From Viola odorata (taxonomy: Eukaryota; Streptophyta; Magnoliopsida; Malpighiales; Violaceae), in NCBI GenBank assembly GCA_963691705.1, contig OY829542.1, forward strand, positions 20,508,579-20,572,578: a DNA stretch of 64,000 bases, written 5' to 3'. A model generated the notes under the pieces. That model did not search any database, was not told the DNA's origin, and saw only the letters and a program-made list of their open reading frames with translations. This document shows positions 35,502-49,429 of this stretch, one piece after another. Both the position numbers and the translations under genes were made by a program. Each line of letters opens with the position of its first letter. The stretch's first letter is position 1.

Positions 35502-36526
35502 TTATCTGCTAGTGATGCTATGGCAAGTTACGCTTTACAATCTCTTATTGCCTGCTCTACAATGCTGCGAGCTAGCACAACTATCTACATTGCATGAAGC
35601 AAGTCGAGTCACTGAAGGCTGAATACAAGGATGAGCAGGAAAGATAGGTTTTGGGTGCTACTTGTGAGTGGCTTTGCAATTGATTGAAAGATGTCGTTAA
35701 TGAAATACTGATTAGAAAGATTCTCATTCCAAAACGTTGCCAAGTTATTCACATCTTGATTTATGGTTACTCGGGGAGGTTTGGAACCGATAACTGTATC
35801 ATGTTCGAATCTGGAAGAGCGATAATTACATGAGAAGACTGAAGTGTTTCTGCGAAACACGAGGCTCTCCAATTTGTATCCAAATATGTAACTATGCCAA
35901 CTAGCTTGTAGTGACTAATTTGCCATACACATTATTAGAAAGAAAAATCTGACAAGCAGGTAGGTAGGAGACCGGGAGCATCCACTTAGGATGGGTACAG
36001 CTTCTACGATTGAGTAGTAACGCAAGTTACGCAACCAACAAATCTGCCCCATTTCTAGTTGGGTTGGACAAATTTACTCTTTAAAGAAACTGGACAAGAA
36101 ATAAACTGATAAGTTCGATAGAATTTAAAACTTTAATTAAAAGTAGATAAATTTTTTATTACTCAACTACAATTAATATTGATTTTTATTTTGTTGTTTT
36201 ATATACTTGGTGACTATTTCAGTATTCATAATTCTCATTTACTATTTTAGTGTGATTTTATTGTTCCACTAATGTTTTATCCTTTAAAGGACGAAGTAAG
36301 GTTAAAAATAATTTCTGTGTTCATTTTGAAAACGAGAAAAATCTGAGCTCAGTAAAGCTTTTCAAATTTGAGAAAATGATTTTACATTTACTACTGATTC
36401 AAATTTGGGTTGAACTCGAGGCTTTTTTTAGTTGGACTCTAACTTAAAAAAATGTACTAATAATTTAACTGTTTTATTATTATAATGATAATTAATAGCA
36501 TAATTATTTTTTTATAAAAATATATA
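35502..36526. other. 3' flank of the DUF760 gene and AT-rich spacer
   Basis: The first 300-450 bp are probably 3' UTR. The remainder is unique AT-rich sequence with no gene. Confidence 0.5.
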
Positions 36527-36528
36527 TA

Positions 36529-37130
36529 CAGTTAAACCTCGATAAATGAATGCTCTTGGGACCAGCAAAAAATATTCGTTTAGTGAGTTTATTTACTTAT
36601 CGATAAATGAATATATTATTCATTTATCGATAAATGAATTTTTATTCATTTAGATAGTATTTTTACATTTTTATTTTTTCGTATGATTATTTATTTTACA
36701 TTTAATGTACAAATACGTATATAGACTATGTACATGCATCATGTACTTATAAGATTCTATGTATGGAATACTTAGAGTCTAAATACATGCAACATGTACT
36801 AATAATAATATTCTATGTATGGAATACTTAGAGACTAAGACAATGTACCTAACCTACCTACAAACTACTATATATATTTTTCTAGAGTCTTGTTGATTGG
36901 AAGAAATATTTATGTTTTTAGGATATATATATATATATATATATCTTATGAATTTTAATGATTATTCATTTATATTTACATGGGGTCTTTAAGGATTCAA
37001 AAAAAATTATTCGTTAATGCATTTAGCGAGGTTATTCATTTAGCCCATTTGTCCAAGTCGGGACAGGAGAAAATTATTCATTTGGCGAGGTTATTCGTTT
37101 ATCGGACATTCATTTATCGAGGTTTAACTG
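36529..37130. mobile_element. pogo/Emigrant (Lemi)-type MITE, 602 bp, TA target duplication
   Basis: Left end cagttaaacctcgataaatg and right end (reverse complement) cagttaaacctcgataaatg are perfect inverted repeats, flanked by TA on both sides (36527-36528 and 37131-37132). The CAGT-AAACCTC terminus is the hallmark of the Emigrant/Lemi1 pogo-like family. The inner arms repeat (c/t)gataaatgaat and gttattcatttgg-type words. Non-coding. Confidence 0.88.
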
Positions 37131-37132
37131 TA

Positions 37133-39186
37133 AGTGGATGGTCTGGTGAGTAGATTGTTTAACGAAAACGTGGATGGTAATTTTAAGCAAGGTTAAAAAT
37201 TAGTGAAAAAATTGTCCAATAACTTTATATTTTAATTTTTTTAACTATACCTAACGTATAAGTCATATGAAACAAATATAATTGGAACTTATTTATGACA
37301 TAAAAAATACTTTATTTTAAAATGTATAGAGTATAGTTTGAGTTGCGATATGTTGCACAACATAACACAAATGAAAGAAGCAACATATTTCGAAGCGACA
37401 TGAAGATAAACAAAAGGGGCATAGATTATAAAATTAGTGTTATAGAAAAGTGAATCATTGGTTGTAAAATTGGCTAGCCAGTGTGTAGGTGACTAATAAA
37501 CATAACCCTAAAATTTATTGCCAGAAAACTTCACATAATTCAAATAATATATGAAACCCAAAGGTGTGGATATTATCTTTGGCTAAATTTAATAAACATA
37601 ACCCTGTAATTTATTGATATACGCCTTCATCTCTTCCTTTAAAATGTTTTTTTTAATGTATTGTAATAGTATATTTCTCATTCCTATAAATATTAAACAC
37701 CTTAATACATGTAGTTTTTCTCTCCCTTGTATGAAAAAAAAACCCTAGCCTCATCTTTAGTTTGGGGTTATCGAAGGTCTCTTTTGGTCTTTGGCTACTC
37801 CTTCCCTAATTCGTTAGACTATTTTCTAGATTCTCAATAATTAGTTTCAATTGTAGTTGTCATTTTTAATAAATGTCATATTTTTTTATTAAAGGTTTTT
37901 GTGTCATTTGAATAAAAGTATTTGTTTGTTTCATATGAGGTGCTTTTTAGATCTATCTTCGAAGTTATGTATTGATGCATCTTTCTCATTAATGGAGCCA
38001 ATTTGTATATCGTTGATAAATGATGGTATATGGTTTATCAATGGACGTGATTCGATTAAAATATCACAAAACGAGAAGTTTGACAATTTACATGTTTCGT
38101 TTTTATATGCCTTAGTAATAGTAAATAAGGAGGAACTAGTCATCGTTTGAAACTATATCAATTAGTGTTTTTTCCGTTAATGGTGGAGTAAAAAAGTATA
38201 TTAAAACTATTATTATGTTCTCTATGTTATTGTTTTTTATGTTTTGATTTTATAACCTTTTTTTTATCAATGTTCTTAGGTGTCACTGGTTATGTAGCCA
38301 CTGTATTTCCATCTTGAAATTAAATTAATCGATTAACTTGCAATTGATTCATGTTTACTAAGAAGCTAACATAGTTGCTCACAGTATGGCCTAGTCAATC
38401 TAGATTTCAACATGGGTTATCATTAAGCTTCAAACCTCCTGGAAATGGAACGAACGCCTAAATCCGTATAATTGATGTTTTAGGCCCTGCCTCTCTTTGA
38501 TATAAAAAATAAAATGAAGCTTTTCTTTTTCTATATTCATCAACAATTGATTATATAAATAAACTAATCTTAATTACTGACATAATCACCAATTTACCAG
38601 GCACGTGATAAAAGGTTAGTTTGAGCAATGAGGCAAGAATATCTCATCTATCACAATCTGAAACTGAACTACATTCCCTGATTTTTCCTTCATCCCATGA
38701 CTTTGAATGCTGGTTAAAAAGACTGTTTATTGACAGATAAATTTAAAAAAGTAGTCAGGGATAAAAATTCCAAGAATTTACTTGCAGCGGTAATACTCCC
38801 TTAACAAAAGTTACCGAACAATGCAAAGCCAAAATGACAAAGCTTGCTTGCGGAGGTAATACTCAAAACCCAAACACAAAGTTACTGTGCAAATCGAAAA
38901 TGACAAGCTTGCTTTTCCTCTTCCCTATTTTTCTAATCATCTTTTCTACCTAGAAGCTTCTCAACCATCATAATATCAAAATAAATACATATTATATATA
39001 TTAATAAAGTAAGGGCAGAGAAATTACTATGGGAAGGCACAATGAATCCATGGGACCCAACCGACAAGCTTCCCAAGACACAAAATTGGAATTGAGAATC
39101 TGAACCTAAGCTTCATTCCCGCAACCGTTGGTGACTCACGTCTTCCACAATCAGAGTACAATACTGAGTACCAGCCAACGTGCGAA
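37133..39186. other. Intergenic; no gene supported
   Basis: Frames on both strands near 37899-38150 are mirror shadows of each other without domains. The segment from about 38900 to 39186 is probably the 3' UTR of the minus-strand TSR1 gene. Confidence 0.45.
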
Positions 39187-42100
39187 TCAGGAATCAAGGA
39201 TTGGAAACCGATGTTCTGGCCACTTGGGATACACGCGTTTATACAAGCTCATGCAGACTGTGTCATTCTGCTGGAGGGCTCCATTGAGAATGCATTTCAT
39301 TGCGCCTGAAAGGAAAAAGGTGAGATCTCTACTACAGTAACAGCTGCTATTCTGCTTCTAATGACTAGTCAGTAGTCACGAGTAAAATAACATCATTTGA
39401 ACTTCATGTATTATGCACCATGTTCCTTAAATAAACAAGGACTGGCGAGGATTCACCAGGCCACATGCATCGGGATAAAACTAACAGAATAAAAATAGGA
39501 TGTAGGTCTCTTCTGTTGAACCACACTTTTTTTAGTATAATTAACTATTTTTAAAAATGGATTTACTTTATAACTTGTTCCATTGTAGTCACAGGTTTCG
39601 AGCAACTGTAAATTTTAATAATACACTAACAATTAACTCTGAAGTTCCATTGACAATTATAAACAAAAATGGTGCACCCAAAAAATAAAAGTTAATACTG
39701 GAATCATAAATCAGAGACCCAATAGACCCAAGTCCTTATAAGACTAATCAAGTAAGAACAGGAAAGTGTCATACCATGTGTACCAACAGGTTCCTTAATA
39801 CGGCCACGGCGACCAAGTTTTGTCCATACTTCCACAGGCTACAAATGCCAAAGAATTTCAATAATGGTTAGTAATAGAAATAAATTTTTGACAGGCCATA
39901 CTATAGTAGAGATGTATATCAACTAGCAGGTGGAGAAATTCACTAACCTTGAACCATTTTACATCCTCTGGATTGTGAAACATGTATCTTACAGAAGCTT
40001 TCAACTTTGAAACACGTTGGGGGTAACTGAAATGGAACATGCAGGTATTCCAATAAGAGCATCTAACAACAACTTGAATCCAAGTATTTACAAGACAATG
40101 TCACACCAACAGAATTCTAGAATGACTCATACCCGGTTAATATAATCTTCTTCAAAATTATCCTATCAGGGTCAATGTTTCTCAAGGAACCAACAGCTGC
40201 AACTACAGGGCTATAGCTTGCTTCCACTTTCTTTAGGACTATCAAAGGAAGAGAAGGATAAGAAATCGGAGCATAAATTGAGGCCATTGAGAAACGCCCA
40301 GCGTGAAGGAACCTCTCCATCTTGTGCTTATCTGAATTCATACTGTCTGTGGAAAATATAGGCCTGGAAAAGAGCACAGAACGTTATCCCAAAATTTTCA
40401 GGAAAACTCAGAAGGCCATATTTAAGACACTCTTTATTCATAGAATTACCTGGCAACGAATTGCCGAAAGCCAACATGAAATAGTAATTCTTCCTTGGTC
40501 TTGATAGGAGCCTCATATGTGTCATGCTTTTTAATGCTGCAGATATCAAGTGCCTAATCGTTAGACACAATGAAGTGAAGTATATGGGCACTTGACAACA
40601 GAAAAGAGCAAAGAAGCAGAGGAGAACACAATCTTTCATTCTACAAACCTAAAATGCAGAACAGACATCTTGGACTCGTGCCGCAAAAGGCCACATGCTA
40701 TTATAGGCGTTGTCTTTGAAAGTAGACACAACTTTGAAGCAACAGGGATAGGTACTTCCTTAACATGGAGCCTTGCGTATTGACCTACTGGTACACAGTC
40801 ATCCTGGTTCTCTTGCTCCATCTCCAACGCTTTTGCAAAAACATGTTTTTGTGTTCTTGCAAAATTATCAAAAGCAAAAATTCTTGCATATTCTGAAGGC
40901 AGAGACTCCTGAAGTTCATAAACAACATATGATGTTTGAAATGTCTAAAGATAGTAGAAAAAAAAATACACCTCAGGACCTTTTTATATCACCTTAGGGT
41001 CCCATGAAGAGGTCCTAAAAGACTTAAGACCTCTATATTTCGCAAAACGCTTTTTAGCAGGAATATCCACTGGAGTATCCACTTCATCAGGACATTCTGA
41101 AACACACAAGACAAGCAACATATCATTTTAGAACAGTATAGAGTACTTAACAATTTGATCTCTAGTCAAGAGTTTGCTTCAAATATTCAGAAGAATTAAG
41201 GGAAAGACGGAGTACAATAGAAAGAGGTCCAAAACAAAGATGACAAGTTAATCCACTCCAGTGAAAGAATGCTGAATTCAAGTCCGTGCTATATTCAAAT
41301 TTATGATAACTTTTCGTTCTAGAATAAAATAGATACCTTCATCTTCGGCATGTGCTGCTTTAATTTTTTTGATCTCATCCTCTATTTGTTCCCTTGTCAA
41401 AATTTCACCATCCTGCAAGTAAAATGAAAGAACTTAGACTCTGAGAACAGATACAAGTCATCAAAAGGATCTGTGGAAACTTGGCTCACCATCATCATGG
41501 ACTCATTTTCAGTTTCTTCATCATAGTCCCTTAGGTTAAGAGAAGCTTCATCATCATCAAACGCAGAGTTATCAGTTCCTTTGGGGCAACTATCCATTCC
41601 ATCCAATACCATTCCGTCATCACCATCACTGCCGCTATATGAATCCTCCTCGTCAGTATCATCCAAAATCCAAGCCGCCTGCAAAAAAATTAGGCCTCAT
41701 ATTTTAATTAATCAAATAAGGACCCAAGCATGCTCAAACCAACAACTCAACCAAGCATAAACGCAAAGCTAGTCAGATTGAAAGAGTAAAGCACAGCAAC
41801 ACATTGCAAATATACAAAAATAATATGGATTTTTGACTTAATGAAATAATTGACAAAAATATTTACAGACCTGGTACTCTGAAGTACCTCGAGGAAAATT
41901 CCTCTTTTTAAGCCTTTTCTCTTTCTGATCTCTATCAGCCTCAGCCATCTCTGCCTCTGTTGGCCATGTCTGATAAGGAAGAAAAGTATTCTATTTAGCA
42001 ACCATTCTATATGCAAATCAATGATTCACACATAAAATTAATAAGATCAACAATTGTGATACATTACACCGCAAAACTGTGAAAGCTAACATTAAAGGAA

Positions 42101-45100
42101 AAAAAACAAGTAAATTCAGTTTGGGCAAATGAGGGCAAAGATTTTCATCTAATATAAGAATACTTAGGTGGGACAAGGCAAGATTTATTTAATAAATAAA
42201 CTAAACAGTTTATATGTTTCAGTCCTGTATGTCAATGGCCTTATTAGATAAGAGAAACTTCCCATCAAGCCAAATGTGATTATATAAAAATGCTCATCCA
42301 TGCAGTCCAGGAACAAAAAGAACTAGCCCGCAATATTCGACACTACCATGCATGTTCTATTAACAAAACCAAATACAGAAAGAACAATGAAGCAGTTAAT
42401 AAGAGGAAACATGAATAATCGCTAGCGTGGTAGTAGTAAGGAGTAAAAATGAAGTATTAACAAAAAAAATTCCATTGGCCTATTGAATCCATCGCAGTTA
42501 AGCAAATCTTAAGATAGATAAAACACGGTACTAGGTTATGATGCTTGTTCAAGTTACCTGCTCTCCTGCAAGAAGATCTGGACTATTCTCAACAACCAAG
42601 GGCTCTTGTAACAAAGAATCAAAATTGATGGAGCGCAGGACCTAGAAATTACAAACAAAAACAAACAAAAAAGTAGGAAATCAGTTACAGTACAAACAGT
42701 CAAAGAAATATTTATAGACGACTACTATCAAAAAAGAAAAGAAAAAAGTTCTTTAAAACCATCAATGCAAAAGTAGTTGCCAAAATTAATTCAGTGGTCA
42801 CATTTTGTGGACGAAGAAATTAGAGAATCACAATACGAAGACTGCATAACTGGCCTCTATCCCAAAGTGATGCCAAATAGCCAAACACATAAAAATAAAA
42901 AATCTAATACCATTTAACAGGAAAGAGATTTTAGTATACAAGAGTCAGGGAAATTAAGCCATGATCCCTTTTGCTATTCATGTTCTTCTACTTATGATTA
43001 AAGAGTAAGTACCTCCACATCAAGCACATCATCAGCGTCCATTGCATCTGGCTCTCTCCTTGAATTCAGGGGACATGGGTCCTTCAGAATTTCAATTTTC
43101 TGCAGCTGGAAATCCCCTGCGCCAGAAACATGAATCTGATATTGAAGAAAAGAAATCAGACACAGCAATAAATCCGCATGAAAGAAAGCAATTTCAGTAA
43201 ATAACAGAAGAAAAAGCAAACACTGTATTTAGTACCAGCTGATTCACAGAAAGACTATGGGCACGCATATAACCAGTAAGGACAAGGGTACAGCTTCCTG
43301 CATTGCAATCATTTACCGCCATATCAACCTGCCAAGAACAGATTGAGTATCAAGACAAACAGTTACTAGTGAATGGATCGTGTCTGAACAACTGCATTAA
43401 ACAAAACATTGGAATGACTTTCTCATGTTCTTAGGAACTAATTTTGGCTGGTGATGTTAATAAGATGAGCACAGCAAAAATGTTACGCACTCACACCAAT
43501 TTGGTTATGACATTAGGATAGAGGAATGGAGGAACTAGTTTGTCAGCTTTTGGTAAGTGGAGTTGTGTTTGCAGGCTTCCACTAAAAACCAAGTACACAT
43601 AAAAATAAGCACCTTTTGGGACATGAGATAAGGCCGTTGACTTCTCCAGTGCGGCACTGTGAGCTTTTGCTCCTTAAATAGCCAAAGGAACTGCAATCAA
43701 AATTGAAACAAATGCAGATTTGCGCGCTGTCACAAAAGTATACAGAAGAGTGCCATTATAGATGTTACACCAACATTGATGACTAGCATGAAACAAATAG
43801 TGATACCTTGTCCAAGTCTTCTTTTGTATCTGCAAGATAGAACTTGCAATCCTCAGGAAGCTCACTAGCAAGGCTAGAAGAACACATCTTCTTTGACTCA
43901 TTTCGCTTTTTTAGCTCTATAGGTAGATCCTACAACAAGGAATAATAACAGTAGTAATAATAATATCAGGACCTGTTTGTTGTAAAGAGATTGGTCTAAT
44001 TCCTGTCACTGGAATCTCCATGATGCACAGGAATAACGAAAACCACTTAAGTAAGAACTTACACGAATGAATACAACAGTGCTTGGCAGGCCTAGTGACC
44101 TGAACACTGATAAACATTGGCTTCCAAAGGAATCCATATGCTCAAAGCCATCTTCACATGATGGCTCTGCTGATGCCACAAAAGCAATAAGATCAGCAAC
44201 CTAAGAATCCACACCATACAAAAAAAAGTTAGAAGTAAAAAATCATTGCAGCAAACTGGAGGCACCATTACCCAATGTTGCAGAAGGAAAAGAAACAGAT
44301 ACTACGAGAACTTATGTACCTTAGCCATTTCAATACAAGATGCTAAATCTCCATGAGGCGCTTTCAGTACCTGAATTAGGAGAACACAAACTTCTCAATC
44401 TAAGCATCAACTGGATACTAACTACTTTCTCTTAAAGAAATCAACTGCCACACCAATTGTGTATGGGAGGTTGTTTTAGCTATTCCTAAGTTTCCAATCT
44501 GCTAATAATTATTCGGGCAGTGACTTCTTTTATTCTTTTCCAAGTGTAAGCTGCATAAAGAGAAATGCAGTTATGTACAGATAACATACCGTCGCCCTAA
44601 GTTTGTACTGGGAGGACGCAACTGTGGAAGGCAGAGCTCTGGCATCTCCGTTAGATAACAACTCCAAAAGTTGTTCTTCCAGTGAATCTAGGTTCACAGC
44701 GGCAGAAAGGCCAAAAAGAACCTAAAATATGCATTAGTATATATTGTTTTGTTTTGTTCATGAAAGGAAAAAAAGGAAAAAACTCACAATTATTCGAGGT
44801 GGGCTTAATGATGGATTTGAAGCACGTTTCTCCTTCAAAACAGTAGCACGTTTCTGCTCCCGCAGCTGTAAAAAAATATGGGAACATTTTAGATTACAGA
44901 AGAAAAAATGGGAATGAAAAGATTACAAATTTAGTCACTCTAAGCAACTTACTATCTTGTTTCGATTGAGACGAGCATCTCGAGCTCTTGCAGGCAAGGT
45001 CTTAGCAGCTTGCTTCTGGTTTCCATTCTTATTTCCACCTAATTCCATACTGAAAGAGTTAAAATTTGAACGTAACAGACAAGGTAAACGACATGAAAGA

Positions 45101-45233
45101 GAGGAAAGGTACCTTTTTTAGCTTTTTTCTGAATTGCGAGAGAGGAAGAAGCAGTTTTGTGAAGGTTGCGAGATGATTTGGAGGAGAAACGAGTCTTGTG
45201 AGCTTTGTTGAGTTGAGCTCGAGAACCTCCCAT
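39187..45233 (-). CDS. TSR1: Ribosome biogenesis protein TSR1 homologue
   Basis: Twenty-one exons: 45233-45113, 45038-44953, 44865-44788, 44721-44590, 44370-44320, 44200-44063, 43929-43807, 43690-43613, 43328-43236, 43135-43013, 42641-42558, 41969-41871, 41678-41490, 41412-41337, 41096-40993, 40908-40649, 40536-40450, 40363-40133, 40026-39948, 39838-39775, 39305-39187. Product 804 aa, the usual family length. I start at [20 protein letters not shown] (family start) rather than the in-frame ATG four codons upstream. Order: basic N-terminus; a GTPase-like fold lacking a P-loop ([20 protein letters not shown]); AARP2CN region (about 255-330); an acidic linker ([17 protein letters not shown]); and the conserved C-terminal BMS1/TSR1 domain ([63 protein letters not shown]). 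TSR1 is a nucleolar-to-cytoplasmic assembly factor of the 40S subunit that blocks premature translation initiation. Confidence 0.95.
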
Positions 45234-45927
45234 GGTTACTGTCAATTTCCTTCAACCCAGCGGAGAAGAAAGAAGGAAAGAAAAGTGTGCCAAATACCCT
45301 AATGGCTATTAGCCCCTGTTATGTTAGGAGCCTGAAGTTGTATAATTTAGTGGGCCGTTTATAATTGTTTGGGTCCAATATATACTTAGCGGTTCACTAA
45401 ATATTAAGTAAGCCCAAGAGGCCCAAGTGTATGGCAGTGGCTTTTTTGGAGGGTTGCAACAAATAGGGTAAATGTAGGTAGAACCTGATATTGTTTTATT
45501 TTTAACTATTCATTTATTAGGGTAAGGTATGAATATAAATATTTAATTACTTTGTTTTTTAGGGTAAAGTACGAGCACCAATCTTAAAAACTTGTTATTA
45601 CCTTGATCTTATTTATGCTTATATATTTAATACTACAATTTTATAAATATTATATATACACATGTTTCATAATATCTTTTTAGAGTTCGGTTTATTCTTT
45701 ATAGTCTCTTTAGGATTTGAATCCTCCACCATTTAGATACATCTAAACTCATGTAGTATGAACTAAAAAAGTGAATGACATTTTTTAAATGTTAATTTAA
45801 ATTTAAGAATATTTTCTTATAAAATATGCATCTATAATTTTTTTAGTATGTTTACTATTTTATTTGATGAATTTATTTAATGTTATAATCATACTATGTA
45901 AAATGATTTTTTTACGCGTAGTAAAAC
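45234..45927. other. TSR1 upstream region and AT-rich spacer
   Basis: Contains the TSR1 promoter and 5' UTR (first few hundred bases), then AT-rich sequence up to the copia LTR. No other gene seen. Confidence 0.5.
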
Positions 45928-46250
45928 TGTTGACTATTGTGTACCGTAGCATTGCATGCATAAGGCATGCAGTAAAGTCTCCAAGCTCCAAATCTTCAAT
46001 GGCTGCACCGAACTCTTCACCAAGTCCAAGGTCTTCATTGTCTGCACATTAAATCCTCATTGTCTTCACAATAATTATAGTAGGTGAATGTTAGGTGAAA
46101 ACATTAGTGTATAAATAGATAGTAGCTTTGTATCCTAACTTAAGCAAGCAAATCAAAACAATAAGAATTCTCTCCCTCTTTCGTTTCCTTCACTTGCTTC
46201 AACTATTCATGCATGTTTACTATTCATTGAATACCAACTAATATTTTCTA
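45928..46250 (+). mobile_element. 5' LTR of a Ty1/copia element
   Basis: The sequence starts TGTTGACTATTGTG, has a TATA box (tataaata, 46110-46117) and a short pyrimidine-rich leader, and ends just before cttggtagcggagccaa. The latter is a degenerate form of the initiator-Met-tRNA-type primer site (tggtatcagagcc) that follows most copia 5' LTRs. The start codon of gag follows 33 bp later. The exact right border is uncertain by a few bases because the terminal CA is not evident. Confidence 0.65.
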
Positions 46251-46282
46251 CTTGGTAGCGGAGCCAATAAAAAAAAATCATC

Positions 46283-49200
46283 ATGAGCAAATCTGAAGTT
46301 GAAAGCTCTGGTGTAAAATCTGCTTCGATTATTTTGCAATCCGAAACCTCTTCCTTCAACCCCGGGATCATCCTTGATGAAACAAACTACGATGTTTGGT
46401 CCCAGATGGTCGAGATGTTAATTGCTGAAAAGGAGAAACTTTCCTTCATCCGTGGCAATACTACGTTACCTACTGAGAAGGATGATGGATATGAAAAGTG
46501 GTATGCAGAAAATCAAAAGGTCAAGAGATGGTTGTTGATGTCAATGTCCCCAACTATCATGAAGTGGTACATCCGTCTATCTACTGCCCGGGATATCTGG
46601 AAAGCTCTGTCTACAGCCTTCTATGATGGAGCAGACGAATTACAAGTGTATACCCTCAACCAACGAGCTTTTTCGGCCAAACAAAATCGTCGAGAACTCT
46701 CTATTTTTTATGGCGAGCTGGTTGAGATCTTCAGTGAACTTGATCACCGTGATAAGGTGATTATGGAAAGTGCAAAAGATGTTGAGTTGTACCATAAATC
46801 AATTCAACGGTTGAGGGTACATATATTTCTAGAAGGTTTGGATGGTGGATTCGAACAAGTGCGTGGCGATATCTTAAGAAAGGATCCAGTTCCTGATTTA
46901 GAGGAATGTTACTCCTTGATCTGTCGTGAGGCCGCTCGAAGGACAACGATGAATGGAGAACTCGAGAAAGGTGAAGCTTCCGCTCTTATCAGTCGCAATC
47001 CTCACACCAAGGTTCAAGGAAGGTCCAACAAACCCGTTTACAAATGTACACACTGCAACCAGATAGGCCATTCGAAGGAACGTTGCTATCATCTGGTGGC
47101 ATACCCTGAATGGTGGGATCATAGCCGTGATCCACGAAAGAAGAAGGAAAATCACGCATCCACCACTACAACAGTTACAACGCCAGATGAAGTTGCCTCA
47201 GGTGATGCTGCATCCGCACTTGTAACCATGACAGGTAATAGTGGTAATCATGGTAAGGCTTTAAATATCCACAACATTGTTTCGAATGATACATGGATAA
47301 TTGATTCTGGTGCCTCCGATCATATGACAACTGATTCTAGCCATGTTAAATCCATAAAACAGTCCTCACAAAAATCGGTATCTACTGCTGATGGTAACTT
47401 AGCCCCAGTTGTTGGGGAAGAGCCCATATCTCTTACTAAAACCTTGAATCTAGACTCAGTTCTAGTCGTACCATCCTTAAATTATAATCTCTTATCTGTG
47501 TCTCAAATAACTGCTGCTTTATACTGTGTGGTAATTTTTTGGCCTAACTCTTGTGTATTAAGGACATCAAAACAAGGCAGACGATTGGTTGTGGTGTTAG
47601 GAGAAGGAAGTTGTACTACCTCAACTTGAAGTCACAGAGCTCTGATCAGTTGCATAAAACTTTTGCTGTGAATGGTTTGAGCAAAAATAAGCTGAAGGAT
47701 ATATGGTTGTGGCATCGGCGTCTTGGGCATACATCCTTTGGGTACTTGAAGAAATTATTTCCTGAATCATTCTCAAATTGTGAAATTTCTAATCTCCGGT
47801 GTGATGTCTGTGAACTAGCCAAGAGCCATCGTACGTCATTTCCATCGCGTATGAATAAAAGTGTAGTCCCTTTTATGATTATTCATTCTGACGTTTGGGG
47901 ACCTTTCAAAATACCCACTTTAGGTGGTGCTCGCTGGTTTGTAAGTTTTATTGATGATTGTACCAGAATGACTTGGATACAATTAATGAATTCTAAAAGT
48001 GAGGTTACAAACTTGTTCCAACGTTTCTATAAAATTGTGTGTACTCAGTATAATGCCATAGTGAAGGTCCTCCGTAGTGATAATGGAGGTGAATATTTAC
48101 ACTCTGAGCTCCAACAATTTCTAACAGCACAAGGAATCATCCATCAAACCACTTGCCCAGATACACCCCAACAAAATGGTGTCGCTGAGAGAAAAAATCG
48201 TCATTTGCTGGAGGTTGTCTGTTCCTTGTTAATTGATGCTCACACACCATTGAATTATTAGGGAGAAGCCATTTGTACTGCAGCTCACCTAATCAATGGG
48301 GTCCCATCTAGCACGATTGGGTTCAAAACTCCATTTCAGGCCCTATCTGATGTTGTTGTCTCTCCCACTGTGGCAGATTTATCAACCCATGTTTTTGGAT
48401 GTGTAGTGTTTGTTCACATCCATAAATGTCAACGGAACAAGTTAGAACCTCGAGCATTACGTTGTGTCTTCCTCGGATATGCTGCACATCAGAAAGGATA
48501 TCGATGTTACCACCCACCAACACAAAGAATGTACGTGTCCTTAGATGTGGTGTTTCATGAAGAAGAGATGTATTTCAGCTGCAGAACTTCAAGGGGAGCA
48601 ACATCAATTGGAAGTTCTGAACTTAAAATATGATGATGAGTATGATGACACTCATATATTGGTGCGAAACCAAGTTGAAGATGGTCATAATGAAAACTCA
48701 GAGGGTTATAATGATAATGAAGAAGGAAGTTACAATGATAGTACTGATCAGATCGCAGATAATGACATTGCTGGTCCATCATCAACTACTGATGCATCTT
48801 CTCCTACACCACACCACTCACCTGCTGAAGTTGTCCATGAACATGAGTTACGACAGTTACCACCACGACACACTAGAGGTATTCCTAAACCCACATATGA
48901 ACCTGAACTCTCTAGTAAAGCTAGATACCCTATGAGCCATTATGTGTCTAACCATCGGTTGTCTGAGGCAAATATGTCATTTGTGAATCAATTATCTTCT
49001 ATATCTATTCCTAACAGTGTACAGGAAGCCTTAGGGGATCCGAGATAGAAGGCAACCATGAATGAGGAAATGAAATCCTTGCAGAAAAATGACACTTGGG
49101 ATCTTGTTGATTGTCCACCTAGAAAAAGGACAGTTGGATGTAGATGGGTTTACTCTGTGAAGTACAAAGTTGATGGAACCATCGAACGATTTAAGGCTAG

Positions 49201-49429
49201 GTTGGTGGCAAAAGGGTATACTCAAACGTATGGAATTGATTATACTGATACATTTGCACCAGTGGCAAAGATCAATACTGTTCAAGTTTTATTAACTCTA
49301 GTCACAAACCTAGAATGACCCTTGCAACAATTTGATGTAAAGAATGCATTTCTTCATGGTGAACTGACAGAAGAAGTGTATATGGATCTTCCACTAGGCT
49401 GTGTGGTATCTGAACATCAACAACAAAAG
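46283..49429 (+). pseudogene. Ty1/copia gag-pol, decayed and truncated inside reverse transcriptase
   Basis: Frame 1 (46283-47629) holds the gag capsid (UBN2 type), a CX2CX4HX4C zinc knuckle (CTHCNQIGHSKERC, residues about 254-267) and the protease site (WIIDSGASDHMT, about 341). A frameshift near 47550 leads into the integrase: LWHRRLGHTSFGYL ... CDVCELAK (HHCC), HSDVWGPF, LRSDNGGEY and PQQNGVAERKN, with catalytic D, D and E present. A second frameshift lies near 48585. The start of reverse transcriptase follows ([24 protein letters not shown]); the YVDD box is absent because Tat element A begins at 49430. Stops at 48259 (TAG), 49046 (TAG) and 49316 (TGA) all fall where copia has Trp. Confidence 0.92.

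Noticed and set aside
37899..38150. 83-codon plus-strand and 70-codon minus-strand frames
   Set aside because: Mirror-image frames in AT-rich spacer with no family signal.
46761..46946. Minus-strand frames across copia gag and elsewhere in the retroelements
   Set aside because: Shadows of the sense coding regions; unlike the antisense gene of element A they have no independent splice sites or composition.
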